From contig AXWR01000022.1 of assembly GCA_000482765.1 (NCBI GenBank), positions 1-52,460 of the forward strand: DNA of 52,460 nucleotides. Direction: 5' to 3'. The stretch comes from Meiothermus taiwanensis DSM 14542. Lineage in GTDB: Bacteria > Deinococcota > Deinococci > Deinococcales > Thermaceae. The position numbers were made by a program, and so were the translations under genes. The notes beneath the pieces were generated by a model. That model was given only the letters and a program-made list of their open reading frames with translations, had not been told where the DNA came from and searched no databases. Below are positions 34,855 through 47,362 of this stretch, in pieces (the stretch's first letter is position 1; each line of letters begins with the position of its first letter).

Positions 34855-35535
34855 ATGCAACGAATTGCCCTGCTGCTACTGCTGCTTCTGGGGGCCTGCG
34901 CCCCCCGTGCTACCGAACCCCAGACCAACACCGCCCTCATTCAGGGCCCGGTGGGCTTCTACCCATCCCAGCCGGGACTGGACTGGATTTACCTGCCGCC
35001 CCGGGCTTCCATCGGCGACCCGCCGGTGCGTTTATCGGTGCTGGGCCCCTCCACCTTTGAAGGCCAGCCGGCCATCCGCTACCGCCTGAGCGGGCGGGGC
35101 CTCGAGCGCTCCTACTACCGCCAGGTGGACGCCAGCGGGGTGCGGCTTTTGGGTATGGAAGACTTCGGCCGGCTCCAGGTGACCCGCTACACCCCCCCCA
35201 TCCAGGAATACCCGCCCCAGGCCAGCCTGGTGGTGGGGGCCCGCTGGGGCGGCCAGACCCGCGAGGTCATCGAGCTGCGCACGGGCAACAACGTGACCCG
35301 GGTGAGCGACCGGATGCTGGACTATACCTACACGGTGCTGGGCAAGTCCAACGTGACCGTACCGGCGGGCAGCTTCGAGGTTTTCCGCATCGCCTGGGAG
35401 GTGCGCGACCCCCGGAACCCCAGCCTGCGTGAGGGCTTCGAGATCTGGTTTTACCCTGGGGTGGGCGAGATCTACAGCTCGGTGAACTTTGGCGACCAGG
35501 GCGGGCTCTCGCTGATTGACCGCAACTTCAAATAG
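34855..35535 (+). CDS. Predicted lipoprotein, function unknown
   Basis: 226 residues from ATG 34855. Signal peptide with lipobox LLGAC (Cys15). The mature part is beta-rich with repeated aromatic and Arg residues and segments such as VTVPAGSFEVFRIAWEV and FEIWFYPGVGEIYSS, a pattern seen in DUF3108-like or LolA-like envelope proteins. I do not assign a function. It begins 9 bases after the preceding gene ends. Confidence 0.7.
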   Translation: MQRIALLLLLLLGACAPRATEPQTNTALIQGPVGFYPSQPGLDWIYLPPRASIGDPPVRLSVLGPSTFEGQPAIRYRLSGRGLERSYYRQVDASGVRLLGMEDFGRLQVTRYTPPIQEYPPQASLVVGARWGGQTREVIELRTGNNVTRVSDRMLDYTYTVLGKSNVTVPAGSFEVFRIAWEVRDPRNPSLREGFEIWFYPGVGEIYSSVNFGDQGGLSLIDRNFK

Positions 35536-35641
35536 GCCCCTTTGTTCCCTGGGGTACTGCAACAGACCCACAAACCCCTAGAGTTTAGAACAGGATGCAC
35601 GCGGCGGTCGGGTCATCGCCGGGTCGTTTTGGGAGGCGCCT

Positions 35642-37507
35642 GTGATATTGCAAAAGGTCAACCAGCCGCAAGACCTCAAAACCCTCTCGCAAGAAGAGCT
35701 GCTGCAACTGGCCCAGGAACTGCGCAGCGAGATTATCCGGGTGTGTGCCCAGAACGGCGGCCACCTGGCCTCCTCGCTGGGGGCGGTGGAGCTGATTGTG
35801 GCTTTGCACCGGGTCTTTGACTCGCCCCGGGATCGCCTCTTGTTCGATGTGGGCCACCAGGCCTACGCCCACAAAATCCTGACCGGGCGTAAGGAGGTTT
35901 TCCACACCATCCGCCAGGAAGGGGGCATCTCGGGCTTTACCAAGGTTTCGGAGAGCGAGCACGACGCCATTACGGTAGGCCACGCCTCTACCTCGCTGGC
36001 CAATGCCCTGGGCATGGCCATTGCCCGCGATACCCTGGGCGAAAACTACCACATAGTGGGCATCATCGGCGACGGGGCCCTGACCGGCGGCATGGCCCTG
36101 GCCGCGCTCAACGTAATCGGCGAGCGCAAGCCCAAGCTGCTGATAATTCTGAACGACAACGAGATGTCCATCTCCGAGAACGTGGGGGCCCTCAACCGCT
36201 ACTTTAGGGAGTACCAGACCAAAAAATGGGTACAGGACACCCAGAAGTGGGGTAAGCAGGTGCTGGAGGGCATCTCGCCCCGGCTTTTCAATCTAGTAGA
36301 CCGGGCCAAGGAGGCCGCCAAGCTGATGCTGCACCAGGAGAACCCCTTCTACGCCTGGGGCATTCGCTACGTGGGGCCGGTGGACGGGCACGACCTGCCG
36401 GGCCTGATTCACATCCTCGAGCAGATCAAAGAACTCGACGGCCCCACCCTGCTGCACATCGTGACCCAGAAGGGCAAGGGCTACGGGGTGGCCGAGGAAG
36501 ACCCCATCTACTGGCACGGGCCGCCCGGCTTCAACCCCCAGAAACCCGAGAAGGTGAGCAAGGGCTACTCCTGGTCGGCGGCCTTCGGCGACGCGGTGAC
36601 CGAGCTGGCCTATCGGGAGCCCCGGCTTTTTGTGATCACTCCGGCCATGCGCGAGGGTTCGGGGCTGGTAAAGTACTCCCAGACCCACCCCGAGCGCTAC
36701 CTGGACACCGGCATCTGCGAGGACGTGGCGGCCACGGTGGCGGCGGGCATGGCCCTGCGGGGCCTCAAGCCGGTGCTGGCCATCTACTCGACCTTTATGC
36801 AGCGGGCCTACGACCAGATCATCCACGACATTGCCATCGAGAACCTGCCGGTGGTGTTTGCGGTGGATCGGGCCGGGATTGTGGGGGGTGACGGGGCCAC
36901 CCACAACGGGGTTTTCGACATCGCCTACCTGCGCACCGTGCCCAACGTGCAGATTGCCGCCCCCAAGGATGCCCTGGAGCTTCGGGCCATGCTCAAGAAG
37001 GCCCTGGAACTGGGCGGGCCCATTGCCATCCGCTACCCCCGCGACAACGTGGAGAAAGCCCCCGAGGGGGCCTGGCCCGAGATCGAGTGGGGCCGCTGGG
37101 AGGTGCTGAAGGAGGGCTCCAAGGCCTATATCCTGGCCTTTGGCAAGACGCTCAAGTACGCCCTCGAGGCCGCCCAGGATCACCCCGAGATTGGCGTTAT
37201 CAACGCCCGCTTCCTCAAGCCGGTGGACAAGGGGATGCTGGAGGCGCTGGCCCTGGAGGGCTACAAGCTGGTTACCACCGAAGACCACCAGAAGATGGGG
37301 GGGTTTGGCAGTGCGGTGCTGGAGGCCCTCAACGAACTGGGCCTGAAACCCGATATCCGGGTGCTGGGCCTGCCGGATGTCTTCTTTGATCACGGCTCCA
37401 TCCCCCGCATGCACCGCGAGGCCGGCATTGACGCTGCGGCCATCCGGGCGGCTTTAGCCGAGATGGGGGTTTCGCTTCAGACCGTTGGCGAAGCAATAAA
37501 GCCTTGA
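35642..37507 (+). CDS. dxs: 1-deoxy-D-xylulose-5-phosphate synthase
   Basis: 621 residues from GTG 35642 (GGGAGG about 6 bases upstream). Thiamine-diphosphate motif [21 protein letters not shown]...NDNEMSIS near residues 140-180, [15 protein letters not shown], and a transketolase central domain with [16 protein letters not shown]. Condenses pyruvate and glyceraldehyde 3-phosphate as the first step of the MEP isoprenoid pathway. Its stop overlaps the next start by one base. Confidence 0.97.
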   Translation: MILQKVNQPQDLKTLSQEELLQLAQELRSEIIRVCAQNGGHLASSLGAVELIVALHRVFDSPRDRLLFDVGHQAYAHKILTGRKEVFHTIRQEGGISGFTKVSESEHDAITVGHASTSLANALGMAIARDTLGENYHIVGIIGDGALTGGMALAALNVIGERKPKLLIILNDNEMSISENVGALNRYFREYQTKKWVQDTQKWGKQVLEGISPRLFNLVDRAKEAAKLMLHQENPFYAWGIRYVGPVDGHDLPGLIHILEQIKELDGPTLLHIVTQKGKGYGVAEEDPIYWHGPPGFNPQKPEKVSKGYSWSAAFGDAVTELAYREPRLFVITPAMREGSGLVKYSQTHPERYLDTGICEDVAATVAAGMALRGLKPVLAIYSTFMQRAYDQIIHDIAIENLPVVFAVDRAGIVGGDGATHNGVFDIAYLRTVPNVQIAAPKDALELRAMLKKALELGGPIAIRYPRDNVEKAPEGAWPEIEWGRWEVLKEGSKAYILAFGKTLKYALEAAQDHPEIGVINARFLKPVDKGMLEALALEGYKLVTTEDHQKMGGFGSAVLEALNELGLKPDIRVLGLPDVFFDHGSIPRMHREAGIDAAAIRAALAEMGVSLQTVGEAIKP

Positions 37508-38130
37508 TGCAAGTTTTTTCGCTGACCGCCAACCTGTACTTGCTGGACACGCCGGAGGGTTTATTACTGGTGGACTCCGGCATGCCGCAGGAGAACCAAA
37601 GGCTGCTGCGGCACCTGGGGGGGCGCAGGCCGGTGGCTATGCTGCTGACCCACCACCACCTCGACCACGTGGGCGGGGCCCGGATGCTCTGGGAGCGCTA
37701 CGGGCTGCCCATCTACGCCCACCCGCTGGATATCCCCTTCATTAGCGGGGAAGCGCGCCGCCCACCTTTTCCGCCCATTCCCTGGCTGGGCGACTGGATT
37801 GCCAACAGCCCCAGGCCGGTACCTAAAGAGGCCCTGAGGCCTGTTGAAGAGGGCGCGGAAGTGCTGAGCTGGCAGGTGGTGCACCTGCCCGGCCATACCC
37901 CCGGTCAGATTGGCCTGCTGCGCGAGGGGGTTTTGCTGGCTGCCGACGCGCTGCGGGTGGGTGCGAGGGGCCCCTGGGTTCCCCCGGCCATGGTCAACCA
38001 CGACACCCTGGAGGCCCGGCACACGGTGCGCAGGATCGCCCGCCTCGAGGCCCAGAAGATCTACGTGGGGCACGGGCCGCCCACCACCACCCAGGCGGTG
38101 CGTGCCCTGGCCGATAGGCTGGGGGTTTGA
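37507..38130 (+). CDS. Metallo-beta-lactamase-fold hydrolase
   Basis: 207 residues from ATG 37507 (TGATG overlap with dxs). Zinc-binding THHHLDHVGG near residues 45-54, HLPGHTPGQIGLL, ADALRV and the late GHGPP. Glyoxalase II-like branch; substrate unknown. Translation coupled to dxs. Confidence 0.9.
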   Translation: MQVFSLTANLYLLDTPEGLLLVDSGMPQENQRLLRHLGGRRPVAMLLTHHHLDHVGGARMLWERYGLPIYAHPLDIPFISGEARRPPFPPIPWLGDWIANSPRPVPKEALRPVEEGAEVLSWQVVHLPGHTPGQIGLLREGVLLAADALRVGARGPWVPPAMVNHDTLEARHTVRRIARLEAQKIYVGHGPPTTTQAVRALADRLGV

Positions 38131-38140
38131 GCGCAGTGGG

Positions 38141-38500
38141 CTAGCGCTGCAAATCCCCCTTTTTCACCGGCAACCCCGCGGCCTGCCAGGCCGAGATTCC
38201 CCCGGCCAGGTTGTAGACCTCGAGGCCCTTCTCGGCCAGAAACTCGGCGGCTTGCTGGCTGCGGCTGCCGCTCTCGCAAAAGCAGATGATGGGCCGGTCT
38301 TTGGGCAGGCTTTCCCAGCGCCTGGCCAGCTCGGCCAGCGGCAGGCCCTGGGAGCCCGGTATTTTGCTTAGTTTGCGCTCGAGGGGGGTGCGCACGTCGA
38401 TCAGGAGAGCCCCGGCCTTGAGCTTCTCCTGGGCCTCCAGCGCGCTTATCCGGGGCACCCTTGGCCCCAACCCCAGCAGGTTTTTGAACCAACCCCACAT
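38141..38500 (-). CDS. Rhodanese-like sulfurtransferase, cytoplasmic
   Basis: 119 residues from ATG 38500; TAGACT (38512-38507) lies six bases upstream, so leaderless. A single rhodanese domain with LLIDVRTPLERKLSKIPG and active loop CESGSRS (Cys75). No signal peptide. Divergent from the disulfide oxidoreductase-rhodanese-repressor unit, with the two regulatory palindromes in the shared region, so it may belong to the same regulon. Confidence 0.9.
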   Translation of the reverse strand: MWGWFKNLLGLGPRVPRISALEAQEKLKAGALLIDVRTPLERKLSKIPGSQGLPLAELARRWESLPKDRPIICFCESGSRSQQAAEFLAEKGLEVYNLAGGISAWQAAGLPVKKGDLQR

Positions 38501-38526
38501 GCTTTTAGTCTAGGGGTCAACCGCTC

Positions 38527-38578
38527 TTGCGAAATATATCCCCTGGGGGTATACTGAAGGTATACCGGTGGGGGTATA
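38527..38578 (+). promoter_or_regulatory. Promoter with two CsoR/CstR-type operators
   Basis: TTGCGA (38527-38532), a 17-base spacer and TATACT (38550-38555) make a near-consensus promoter. Palindrome one, TATATCCCCTGGGGGTATA (38535-38553), covers the spacer and most of the -10. Palindrome two, TATACCGGTGGGGGTATA (38561-38578), covers the start region. The G/C tract flanked by TATA ends is the known operator style of the CsoR family, and such a repressor is encoded in this operon (39658). Confidence 0.75.
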
Positions 38579-38601
38579 AAACCCCGCTCAAAGGAGAAAT
38601 C

Positions 38602-39279
38602 ATGTTTCTAGACGAGAAAATTCAAGCCCAGGTGCGCGAGATGCTGGCCCCCATCAAAACCCCTGTGGAAGTGGTGGTCTTTACCACCGCGGGCCTCGAG
38701 CTGCCCGGCCAGGAGGTGGGGCTGCAGGAGGAAACCCTGGGCCTGCTCAAGGAAGTGGTGGCCCTGAACCCCCACCTGAGCCTGGAACAACGCTCCATCC
38801 ACTCCGACCCCGAGGCCCAGGCCTTGGGCCTGAGCTATGCACCCACCATTCTGCTGCGGGAAAAAGGCTCAGAGCGCAACAACATCCGCTTTTTGGGGCT
38901 GCCGGCTGGCTACGAGTTCAGCACCCTGATCGAAACCTTGCTGATGCTGGGTACCGGCGAGAGCAAGCTGGGGGAAAAGTCGCAGGCCGATCTGCAAAAA
39001 GTGGCCTCGCCGGTGCGTATGCAGGCCTTTGTGACCCCCACCTGCCCCTACTGCCCGCAGGCCGTGCTGGCGACCTACAAGCTGGCCTACCACAACCCCA
39101 ACATCATTGCCGAAGGGGTGGAAGCCAGCGAGTTCCCCCAGCTCTCGAGGCGCTACAACATCTCGGGGGTGCCCGACACCATCATCAGCGGCGCGACCCA
39201 GCAGCGCATCCTGGGCGGGCAGCCCGACCGGGTCTTCGTGGAGGCGGCCATTAAGGCCAGCGCTGGGGTGGTGGCATGA
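38602..39279 (+). CDS. Protein disulfide oxidoreductase (two thioredoxin folds)
   Basis: 225 residues from ATG 38602 with AAAGGAG upstream. Two thioredoxin-like domains. The C-terminal domain has CPYC at 148-151 and cis-proline at 191. The N-terminal domain keeps its cis-proline (YAPT, Pro81) but has TTAGLELPG in place of CxxC, so only one half is redox-active. Cytoplasmic. First gene of an operon with a secreted rhodanese and a CsoR-family regulator, so a part in reducing or moving persulfide sulfur is likely. Confidence 0.85.
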   Translation: MFLDEKIQAQVREMLAPIKTPVEVVVFTTAGLELPGQEVGLQEETLGLLKEVVALNPHLSLEQRSIHSDPEAQALGLSYAPTILLREKGSERNNIRFLGLPAGYEFSTLIETLLMLGTGESKLGEKSQADLQKVASPVRMQAFVTPTCPYCPQAVLATYKLAYHNPNIIAEGVEASEFPQLSRRYNISGVPDTIISGATQQRILGGQPDRVFVEAAIKASAGVVA

Positions 39280-39644
39280 AGGCCATAGCCGGCCTGGTGG
39301 TTTTTCTGGTGGCCTCGTCGGGGCTGGCCCAGAGCTTCAAGGTCGTAACTGTGGACGACCTCTACCGCGCGCTATCCGACCCCAAAAGCTTTGTGATCGA
39401 CGTACGCACCCCGCAGGAGTATGCCCAGGGGCACGTTCCCGGAGCGGTTAACTGGCCCTTGCAGCAGATTGAGCAATGGTGGAGCAAAGTCCCCAAGGAT
39501 CGGGTGGTCTACGTCAAGTGCAATACCCAGAACCGCAGCAGGGTTGCTGTGCAGTACCTGTTCTCCCGGGGCTATCGGAATCTGAACCTGGTCACCGGGG
39601 GCATTCAGGCCTGGATGGCCCGCGGGTATCCCACCGTCCGATAA
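39276..39644 (+). CDS. Exported rhodanese-like sulfurtransferase
   Basis: 122 residues from ATG 39276, overlapping the previous stop (ATGA). Signal peptide of about 19 residues ending GLAQS. Rhodanese domain with FVIDVRTPQEYAQGHVPGA and active Cys82 in KCNTQNRSR. Acts outside the cytoplasmic membrane. Its operon partners link it to sulfane sulfur handling. Paired with the cytoplasmic rhodanese at 38141-38500. Confidence 0.9.
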   Translation: MKAIAGLVVFLVASSGLAQSFKVVTVDDLYRALSDPKSFVIDVRTPQEYAQGHVPGAVNWPLQQIEQWWSKVPKDRVVYVKCNTQNRSRVAVQYLFSRGYRNLNLVTGGIQAWMARGYPTVR

Positions 39645-39657
39645 AGGAGCGTTTCCC

Positions 39658-39945
39658 ATGCCCGCCGCCCCTGAAGCACCCCCGAACCTTCGCTTTGACG
39701 TGCAGGATAAAACCCGGATCATCCACCGGCTGCGCCGCCTGGAAGGGCAGGTGCGGGGCTTGCAGAAGATGGTAGAGGAAGACCGCGAGTGTCGGGAAAT
39801 CCTGACCCTCCTGAGCGGGGTGAGGCGTGCGCTGGACTCGGTGGGGGAGGAGATCCTGGAGGCCTACTTAGCCCGCTGCCAGGCCAGCCCAGGGCAGCCC
39901 CAGCCGGCCCAGGTGGTTGAGGTGGTGCGGCTGTTGCGGAAGTAA
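39658..39945 (+). CDS. CsoR-family transcriptional repressor, CstR-like
   Basis: 95 residues from ATG 39658. All-helical CsoR fold: IIHRLRRLEGQVRGLQKMVE, then Cys45 (DRECREIL) and Cys74 (YLARCQ). Copper-sensing CsoR needs a His four residues before the second Cys; here that position is Tyr70. Two Cys 29 residues apart without the His is the pattern of the persulfide sensor CstR. Likely regulates its own operon through palindromes at 38535-38578, released when its cysteines are bridged by sulfur. Metal sensing cannot be fully excluded. Confidence 0.85.
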   Translation: MPAAPEAPPNLRFDVQDKTRIIHRLRRLEGQVRGLQKMVEEDRECREILTLLSGVRRALDSVGEEILEAYLARCQASPGQPQPAQVVEVVRLLRK

Positions 39946-40121
39946 TACCAGAACACTTTGGCAAGAAGACCGACCCATCCCATCCTGGGGGAAGCTGGAG
40001 AAAGCCTGCCGTATCCCCAAGACACGCCACCTGGTTCCACAAAGCCTGGGTGCAGGGCAGGGTTTGCTTCAGGGGTGACCGCAATGAGCAATCCTGTGTA
40101 GTTTATAGACCGCCAATTGGG

Positions 40122-41774
<1,653 letters not shown>

Positions 41775-41871
41775 ATTACTACGTTACTTTTGCTTTATTT
41801 TCTCTTTAACTGAAGCAAGCTTTCTTAATCTGGTGGATCCACAGGCCCGCCCAACCCGATAAATTCGGGCT

Positions 41872-43787
<1,916 letters not shown>

Positions 43788-43804
43788 ACCCCTTGCGTTT
43801 TGTC

Positions 43805-43835
43805 GGGCCGGGGTAATTCCCGGCCCTGGCTTTTT
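43805..43835 (+). terminator. Intrinsic terminator of the ferredoxin gene
   Basis: Stem GGGCCGGG (43805-43812) with CCCGGCCC (43819-43826), six-base loop, then TGGC and TTTTT (43831-43835). A second, AT-rich hairpin CAAAAAGA/TCTTTTTG lies at 43861-43882, possibly ending the convergent MFS gene. Confidence 0.9.
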
Positions 43836-43975
43836 CCATCTGCAAATGCCATACCGGATTCAAAAAGAAGGTTATCTTTTTGCATCCGAGAACACACCCC
43901 TCCCTACGCTCGGCGAAGAAAGCAGATCCCCTCGGTCGGGTTGGCTCGCTGCCTTCCAGCGCTGAACCAACCAAG

Positions 43976-45259
43976 TTAGGCTCCCGATGTCTTGTTTTCG
44001 GCAGGCGACGGGGGCTGTGCTTTTGACTCCAGTAAGGCTCTCTTCTTATCGCGCCGGATGCGCCACCCCAGGTAGTAGACCGCCACCATCCGCAGCCCCA
44101 TCGAGACCAGGATGGGCAGGTGATAGGCGCTGGGAAAGAGCTGGAGATTTTTGTGCAGGTTGCCCAGGGCCCCGCCCAAAAGCGAGCCCAGGATGCCCCC
44201 CACCGCGTAGGCCGTCCAGTACCAGGCCAGGTAGAGGTTGCGCTTTTCTGGCGAGGCGCTTTGCAAGGCCACGTTGGTCAGGGCGGTGCCAATCCCGCCC
44301 CAGGCCACCGCGTCGAAGACCGCGGCCATCCAGATGGTCTCGAGGCGGCCTGGCCCGCCGGCCAGCCACAAAGGGGGCAGCACCAGGGCGGCCACGCTGC
44401 TGCTCAAAAGCAAAACCTGCCAGTGCCCGATCCGGTCGGCCAGCCGGCCCCACAAGGGGCTCAGCACCAGCCCGCAGCTTGCAGCGATCACCGTCCAGAG
44501 GCCCACCTGGGTAAAGCTCATGCGAGCGTACTCGAGGAAGAGCGGAAACACGAAGGGCCCCCCCACGCTCACCGCGCCCAAAAACAGCACCACAAACCCC
44601 AAAAACCCCCGGAAGCGCCGGTCGGAGAGGGGCTGGATGTACTCGGCTGGGCGGGGTGGGGTGCTGACCATGAGCGGCTCAAACTGCCGCCGCAAGATAA
44701 AGGTGGCCCCAACCCCTGCCCCCACCGCCAGGCCCAGCACCAACAGAAACCCCCAGGGTTTACCCAGGGCATCGATCAGGCTACCGGCAGCCAGGTTGCC
44801 CAGGGTGCCCACCAGGCCCAGCAGCCCGTTACGAAGCCCAAAGTAGCGTCCCCGTAGTTGATCTGGCACCAGATCGGCCATCCAGCTTGTCCAGAGCACG
44901 CTAACCGGGGCCAGGATGAACTGTGAGAGGGCGGCAATGGTCAAGAGACCTGGTATGCGCCAGGCTTCGGGCATCAACGGCACGAACAAAGCCAGCACGA
45001 AAAGCCCACGCCCGAACACCGAGAGGTTGGCGCTCAAATCCTTTCGGCTGCCCCGGAAGAAGAGGGCCAGCGGCGCGGCCATCTGCCCGACCATGGGCAG
45101 CGCCCCTAGAATAGCCAGGGCCACCGGGGGTGCTCCCAGCCACAAAGCGTAGCCGGTCATGACCATGCCGGTGCTCCAGTTGATGAATAGGATGGCCAGC
45201 ACGCCTTCCCAGATGGCCAGGGTTTGTGAACGGCGGGGCTCGCCAGGGGGCAGTGTCAC
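43976..45259 (-). CDS. MFS transporter
   Basis: 427 residues from GTG 45259. Twelve hydrophobic segments; loop 2-3 contains GSRKDL and the domain boundary about residue 215. LRGRYFGLRNGLLGLVGTLGNLAAGSLID split across helices 4-5 is typical of MFS efflux-type proteins. Substrate unknown. A TetR-style palindrome TGACC-GACA-GGTCA (45273-45286) lies 14 bases upstream of the start. Confidence 0.88.
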   Translation of the reverse strand: MTLPPGEPRRSQTLAIWEGVLAILFINWSTGMVMTGYALWLGAPPVALAILGALPMVGQMAAPLALFFRGSRKDLSANLSVFGRGLFVLALFVPLMPEAWRIPGLLTIAALSQFILAPVSVLWTSWMADLVPDQLRGRYFGLRNGLLGLVGTLGNLAAGSLIDALGKPWGFLLVLGLAVGAGVGATFILRRQFEPLMVSTPPRPAEYIQPLSDRRFRGFLGFVVLFLGAVSVGGPFVFPLFLEYARMSFTQVGLWTVIAASCGLVLSPLWGRLADRIGHWQVLLLSSSVAALVLPPLWLAGGPGRLETIWMAAVFDAVAWGGIGTALTNVALQSASPEKRNLYLAWYWTAYAVGGILGSLLGGALGNLHKNLQLFPSAYHLPILVSMGLRMVAVYYLGWRIRRDKKRALLESKAQPPSPAENKTSGA

Positions 45260-45272
45260 GAAAGCCCATTAT

Positions 45273-45286
45273 TGACCGACAGGTCA
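45273..45286. promoter_or_regulatory. TetR-style palindromic operator before the MFS gene
   Basis: TGACC (45273-45277) and GGTCA (45282-45286) around GACA, in the leader of the leftward MFS gene. The ACCGACAGGT core is close to operators of AcrR/QacR-like repressors. No TetR gene is in the window, so the regulator would be encoded elsewhere. Confidence 0.45.
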
Positions 45287-45394
45287 GGTTTGCAAAGGGC
45301 AGACTTCCCCAAATCTACATAAATCCCACCCTGGCCCTTCATGGTCTGAGGGCAGACTGGGGACATGGCCGGGTCTACCGATACACTGGAGCCG

Positions 45395-46069
45395 ATGGCG
45401 CTGGTACTGGTGGTGGAAGACGAGCCGGAGATCGCCGAGATTCTCGAGGGCTATCTGCGCCGGGAGGGGTTTCGCACCGAGCGGGCCTCCGATGGCCGGC
45501 AGGCTTTGAACCTTCTGCGGGCGGCCCGGCCCGACCTGGTGCTTCTGGACATCATGCTGCCGGAGATGGACGGCCTCGAGGTGCTGCGTCGCATCCGCAG
45601 CAGCGGCCACACCCCGGTCATCCTGGTGACGGCCCGCGCCGAGGATCTGGACAAGCTGCTGGGCCTGGAGCTGGGGGCCGACGACTACGTGACCAAGCCT
45701 TTCAGCCCCCGCGAGGTGGTGGCCCGGGTCAAGGCGGTGTTGCGGCGGGTGGTGCTGGCCGAGGCCCCCAAAGAGGTGCTGCGGGTGGGGCCGTTGGAGA
45801 TTGATAGCGAGAAGGTGGTGGCGCGGCTGGGAGGGGTGCGCCTCGAGCTCACCCCCACCGAGTTTCGCTTGCTGGAAACCCTGGCCCGTACCCCCGGCAA
45901 AGCCTTCAGCCGGGCCGAGCTGCTGGAGGCCGCTCTGCCCGACTCGGACGCGCTGGAGCGGGTGGTGGACGTGCACCTCAAGAACCTGCGCAGGAAGCTC
46001 GAGGCCGCCGGGGGCGCGGGGCTTCTGGAGACCGTGCGGGGGGTGGGGTACCGGCTCTGGACGGAGTAG
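45395..46069 (+). CDS. OmpR/PhoB-type response regulator
   Basis: 224 residues from ATG 45395; TACACT (45382-45387) is seven bases upstream (leaderless). An earlier in-frame ATG is at 45365. Phospho-acceptor Asp52 (LVLLDIMLPEMDG), ADDYVTKPFSP, and winged helix ending VVDVHLKNLRRKLEAAGGAG. Paired with the kinase directly downstream. A direct repeat AGGGCAGACT occurs at 45296-45305 and 45349-45358 upstream. Confidence 0.93.
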   Translation: MALVLVVEDEPEIAEILEGYLRREGFRTERASDGRQALNLLRAARPDLVLLDIMLPEMDGLEVLRRIRSSGHTPVILVTARAEDLDKLLGLELGADDYVTKPFSPREVVARVKAVLRRVVLAEAPKEVLRVGPLEIDSEKVVARLGGVRLELTPTEFRLLETLARTPGKAFSRAELLEAALPDSDALERVVDVHLKNLRRKLEAAGGAGLLETVRGVGYRLWTE

Positions 46070-46090
46070 GTGGGGCCACCCGAAAAATAT

Positions 46091-47362
46091 ATGCGCTTCT
46101 TCAACCGCATTGAGGTTCGGCTAAGCCTGCTGATGGTGCTGGTGGTGGTGGTGACCAGCCTGCTCACGGTGGGCCTCAACACCTACCAGCGCGAGCGCAC
46201 CTTCCGGGAGCTGCCCGCCGAGGTGCGCGATATCTTGCGGCGCAGCGATAGCCGCCTGCCGGCGCTGGGTTTCCCCGCGGAGCTGCGCGATGTGCTGCTT
46301 TCCGGTCAGGAGATTCGCGTGCGGCTCGAGCCCAGCCCCGACCCCGGGAACCCCAATCCGGTCTTTGTGCTGAGCCTGCCCGACGGTTCAGGCAGCGAGA
46401 TTCGGGTGCAGCCGCCGCCCCGCCTGCGGCGGCCCAGCCTGGAGACCCGGTTGCAACAGAACCTGCTGATTGCGAGCCTGGCCGCAACCGGTCTGGGGGT
46501 GTTGCTGGCGCTGGTCTTTGCCCGGCGGATTGCCCGGCCCATCGAGGCCATATCCGATGCCGCAGGCCGCCTGGCCCAGGGCGACCTCAAGGCCCGGGTG
46601 GGCCCCCAGCCGGGCGAGGACGAGGTGGCCCGGCTGGCCCGCAACTTCGACCAGATGGCCGAGGCTTTGGAGCGGCTCGAGGCCGAGCGGCGGGCCATGA
46701 TTGCTGATATCGCCCACGAGCTGCGCACCCCCCTGACGGTGATGCAGGGCCGCCTCGAGGCCATTCAGGACGGGGTGCTGCCCCTGGAGATGGGCGAGGT
46801 GGATCGGCTGCACCAGCAGGCCCGGCTGCTCTCGCGCCTGGTCGAAGACCTACGCACCCTCTCGCTGGCCGATGCCGGGCGGCTCAACCTGACCTTGCAG
46901 CCCCTCAACCTGGCCGAGCTGGCCGACCGGATGGCCGCCACCTTTCAGGCGGCTCTGGAGGCCAAGCAGATTACGCTCGAGCGGCGGCTGCCCAAGGGGC
47001 CTGTCCTGGTACGGGCCGATCCCGACCGCCTGGCCCAGGTGATTGGCAACCTGCTCTCCAACGCCTTGAGCCACACGCCTACCGGGGGGTGGATTGGGCT
47101 CGAGGTGGCCGTCGAGGCCGCGCAGGCCCGCTTGCGGGTGCTGGACAGCGGCCCCGGCATCCCCGAAGCGGCTTTGGGCAGGGTCTTCGACCGCTTCTAC
47201 CGGGCCGAGGCCTCGCGCTCGCGGGCCACCGGCGGCAGCGGGCTGGGGCTTTCCATCGTCAAGGCCCTGGTGGAGCTGCACAAGGGAACCGTGACTGCCC
47301 GCAACCGTCCCGAGGGCGGGGCGGTCTTCGAGGTGAGCCTGCCGCTCGATCAGGCCGGCTGA
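46091..47362 (+). CDS. Sensor histidine kinase with HAMP domain
   Basis: 423 residues from ATG 46091 (GTG 46070, directly after the regulator stop, is possible). Membrane helix about 10-30, a short periplasmic loop of about 95 residues, a second helix near 124-145, HAMP, then His209 in IAHELRTPLTVMQGRLEAI, N box GNLLSNALSH, and SGLGLSIVKALVELHKG. BaeS-like arrangement. The 3' end overlaps the end of the opposite kinase by 13 bases. Confidence 0.94.
   Translation: MRFFNRIEVRLSLLMVLVVVVTSLLTVGLNTYQRERTFRELPAEVRDILRRSDSRLPALGFPAELRDVLLSGQEIRVRLEPSPDPGNPNPVFVLSLPDGSGSEIRVQPPPRLRRPSLETRLQQNLLIASLAATGLGVLLALVFARRIARPIEAISDAAGRLAQGDLKARVGPQPGEDEVARLARNFDQMAEALERLEAERRAMIADIAHELRTPLTVMQGRLEAIQDGVLPLEMGEVDRLHQQARLLSRLVEDLRTLSLADAGRLNLTLQPLNLAELADRMAATFQAALEAKQITLERRLPKGPVLVRADPDRLAQVIGNLLSNALSHTPTGGWIGLEVAVEAAQARLRVLDSGPGIPEAALGRVFDRFYRAEASRSRATGGSGLGLSIVKALVELHKGTVTARNRPEGGAVFEVSLPLDQAG

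Noticed and set aside
36293..37414. 373-codon reverse open frame opposite dxs
   Set aside because: Lies wholly antisense to a well-conserved gene; His/Gly/Val/Gln-rich sequence typical of antisense shadows.
39946..40121. Gap between CstR-like repressor and diguanylate cyclase examined for a c-di-GMP riboswitch
   Set aside because: It lies downstream of both genes (convergent), so a riboswitch would be misplaced, and no conserved core was seen.
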